Shown: one piece after another, positions 63,867 to 64,000 of the stretch | How positions within the stretch are numbered: the first letter of the stretch is position 1 | How the letters are laid out: each line of letters starts with the position of its first letter | Source: Paenibacillus sp. FSL H7-0737 | GTDB lineage: Bacteria > Bacillota > Bacilli > Paenibacillales > Paenibacillaceae | Direction of reading: 5' to 3' | Assembly: GCF_000758545.1 (NCBI RefSeq) | Contig: NZ_CP009279.1 | Span: 5,270,001-5,334,000 of the forward strand | DNA: 64,000 bases | The notes under the pieces: model-generated | The model's database searches: none | What the model was told of the DNA's origin: nothing | Seen by the model: only the letters and a program-made list of their open reading frames with translations | Translations under genes and position numbers: made by a program

Positions 63867-63943
63867 TGGCGCGCCCTGAGAGATTCGAACTCCCGGCCTT
63901 TTGATTCGTAGTCAAACGCTCTATCCAGCTGAGCTAAGGGCGC
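63867..63943 (-). tRNA. tRNA-Arg (anticodon ACG)
   Basis: Acceptor GCGCCCT/AGGGCGC, anticodon stem TTTGA/TCAAA with loop CTACGAA (ACG), T-arm GGGAG-TTCGAAT-CTCTC. The 3' CCA is encoded. Confidence 0.95.
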
Positions 63944-63953
63944 AAAATTTATA

Positions 63954-64000
63954 TGGAGCGGACGACGGGAATCGAACCCGCGACCCTCGCCTTGGCAAGG
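63954..64000 (-). tRNA. tRNA-Gly (anticodon GCC), cut by the window edge
   Basis: The 3' half is visible: anticodon loop TTGCCAA, T-arm GCGGG-TTCGAAT-CCCGT, acceptor strand CGTCCGC and encoded CCA. The 5' half lies beyond the window. Confidence 0.9.

Overview
The window is chromosomal DNA of a spore-forming, low-to-mid GC Firmicute, most likely Paenibacillus or a close relative. The evidence is the sporulation genes (spoVB, a SpoIID-type gene, bofC), two T-box leaders, frequent TTG starts behind strong AGGAGG-type ribosome sites, and a gene order that follows the Bacillus subtilis mnmA-to-bofC segment. Most genes lie on the minus strand.

Layout. 1-5.3 kb: 5' part of leuS with its leucine T-box, an AI-2E family transporter, a zinc-ribbon protein, a PRC-barrel protein and the cysteine desulfurase iscS. 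5.5-11.6 kb: an accessory block with a DUF523 protein, an SRAP (YedK/HMCES) protein, two glycosyltransferases, two divergently placed paralogous small proteins and an Asp-box beta-propeller protein. 11.7-13.6 kb: cymR and mnmA, divergent. 13.8-19.5 kb: an oppDFBCA oligopeptide importer. 19.9-25.8 kb: rarA, a CD3324-family regulator, the RNA polymerase recycling ATPase helD and an NCS2 purine permease. 26-30.4 kb: hisS-aspS-tcdA behind a T-box. 30.6-42.9 kb: small stress-type genes, relA-dtd, a uracil permease, apt, recJ, a cation-diffusion-facilitator homologue and separate secD and secF. 43-54.4 kb: comN, spoVB, a DUF421 protein, a TIGR04086 protein, a PAP2 protein and ruvCAB-spoIID-queA-tgt-yajC. 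54.7-63.5 kb: bofC, an S15 hydrolase/M19 dipeptidase/ornithine-cyclodeaminase-like operon, and fabV between two aldo/keto reductases. 63.6-64 kb: tRNA-Lys, -Leu, -Arg and a cut tRNA-Gly.

How the genes work together. The backbone is translation and tRNA modification (leuS, hisS, aspS, mnmA, tcdA, dtd, queA, tgt), recombination and replication restart (rarA, recJ, ruvABC), the stringent response and purine salvage (relA, apt, purine and uracil permeases), protein export (secDF, yajC), sulfur and cysteine control (cymR, iscS) and sporulation.

The parts least explained by known systems are: (1) the glycosyltransferase/small-protein/beta-propeller block, which looks like a signal-less, possibly mother-cell-made glycosylated surface system; (2) a roughly 100-bp palindromic repeat present three times, one copy inside the leuS leader; (3) a multi-helix leader before the purine permease that matches no riboswitch class I can name; (4) a cation-diffusion-facilitator homologue lacking most of its transport-site ligands; and (5) a row of perfect hairpins between helD and the CD3324-family gene. 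No CRISPR array, prophage or intact insertion sequence was seen.
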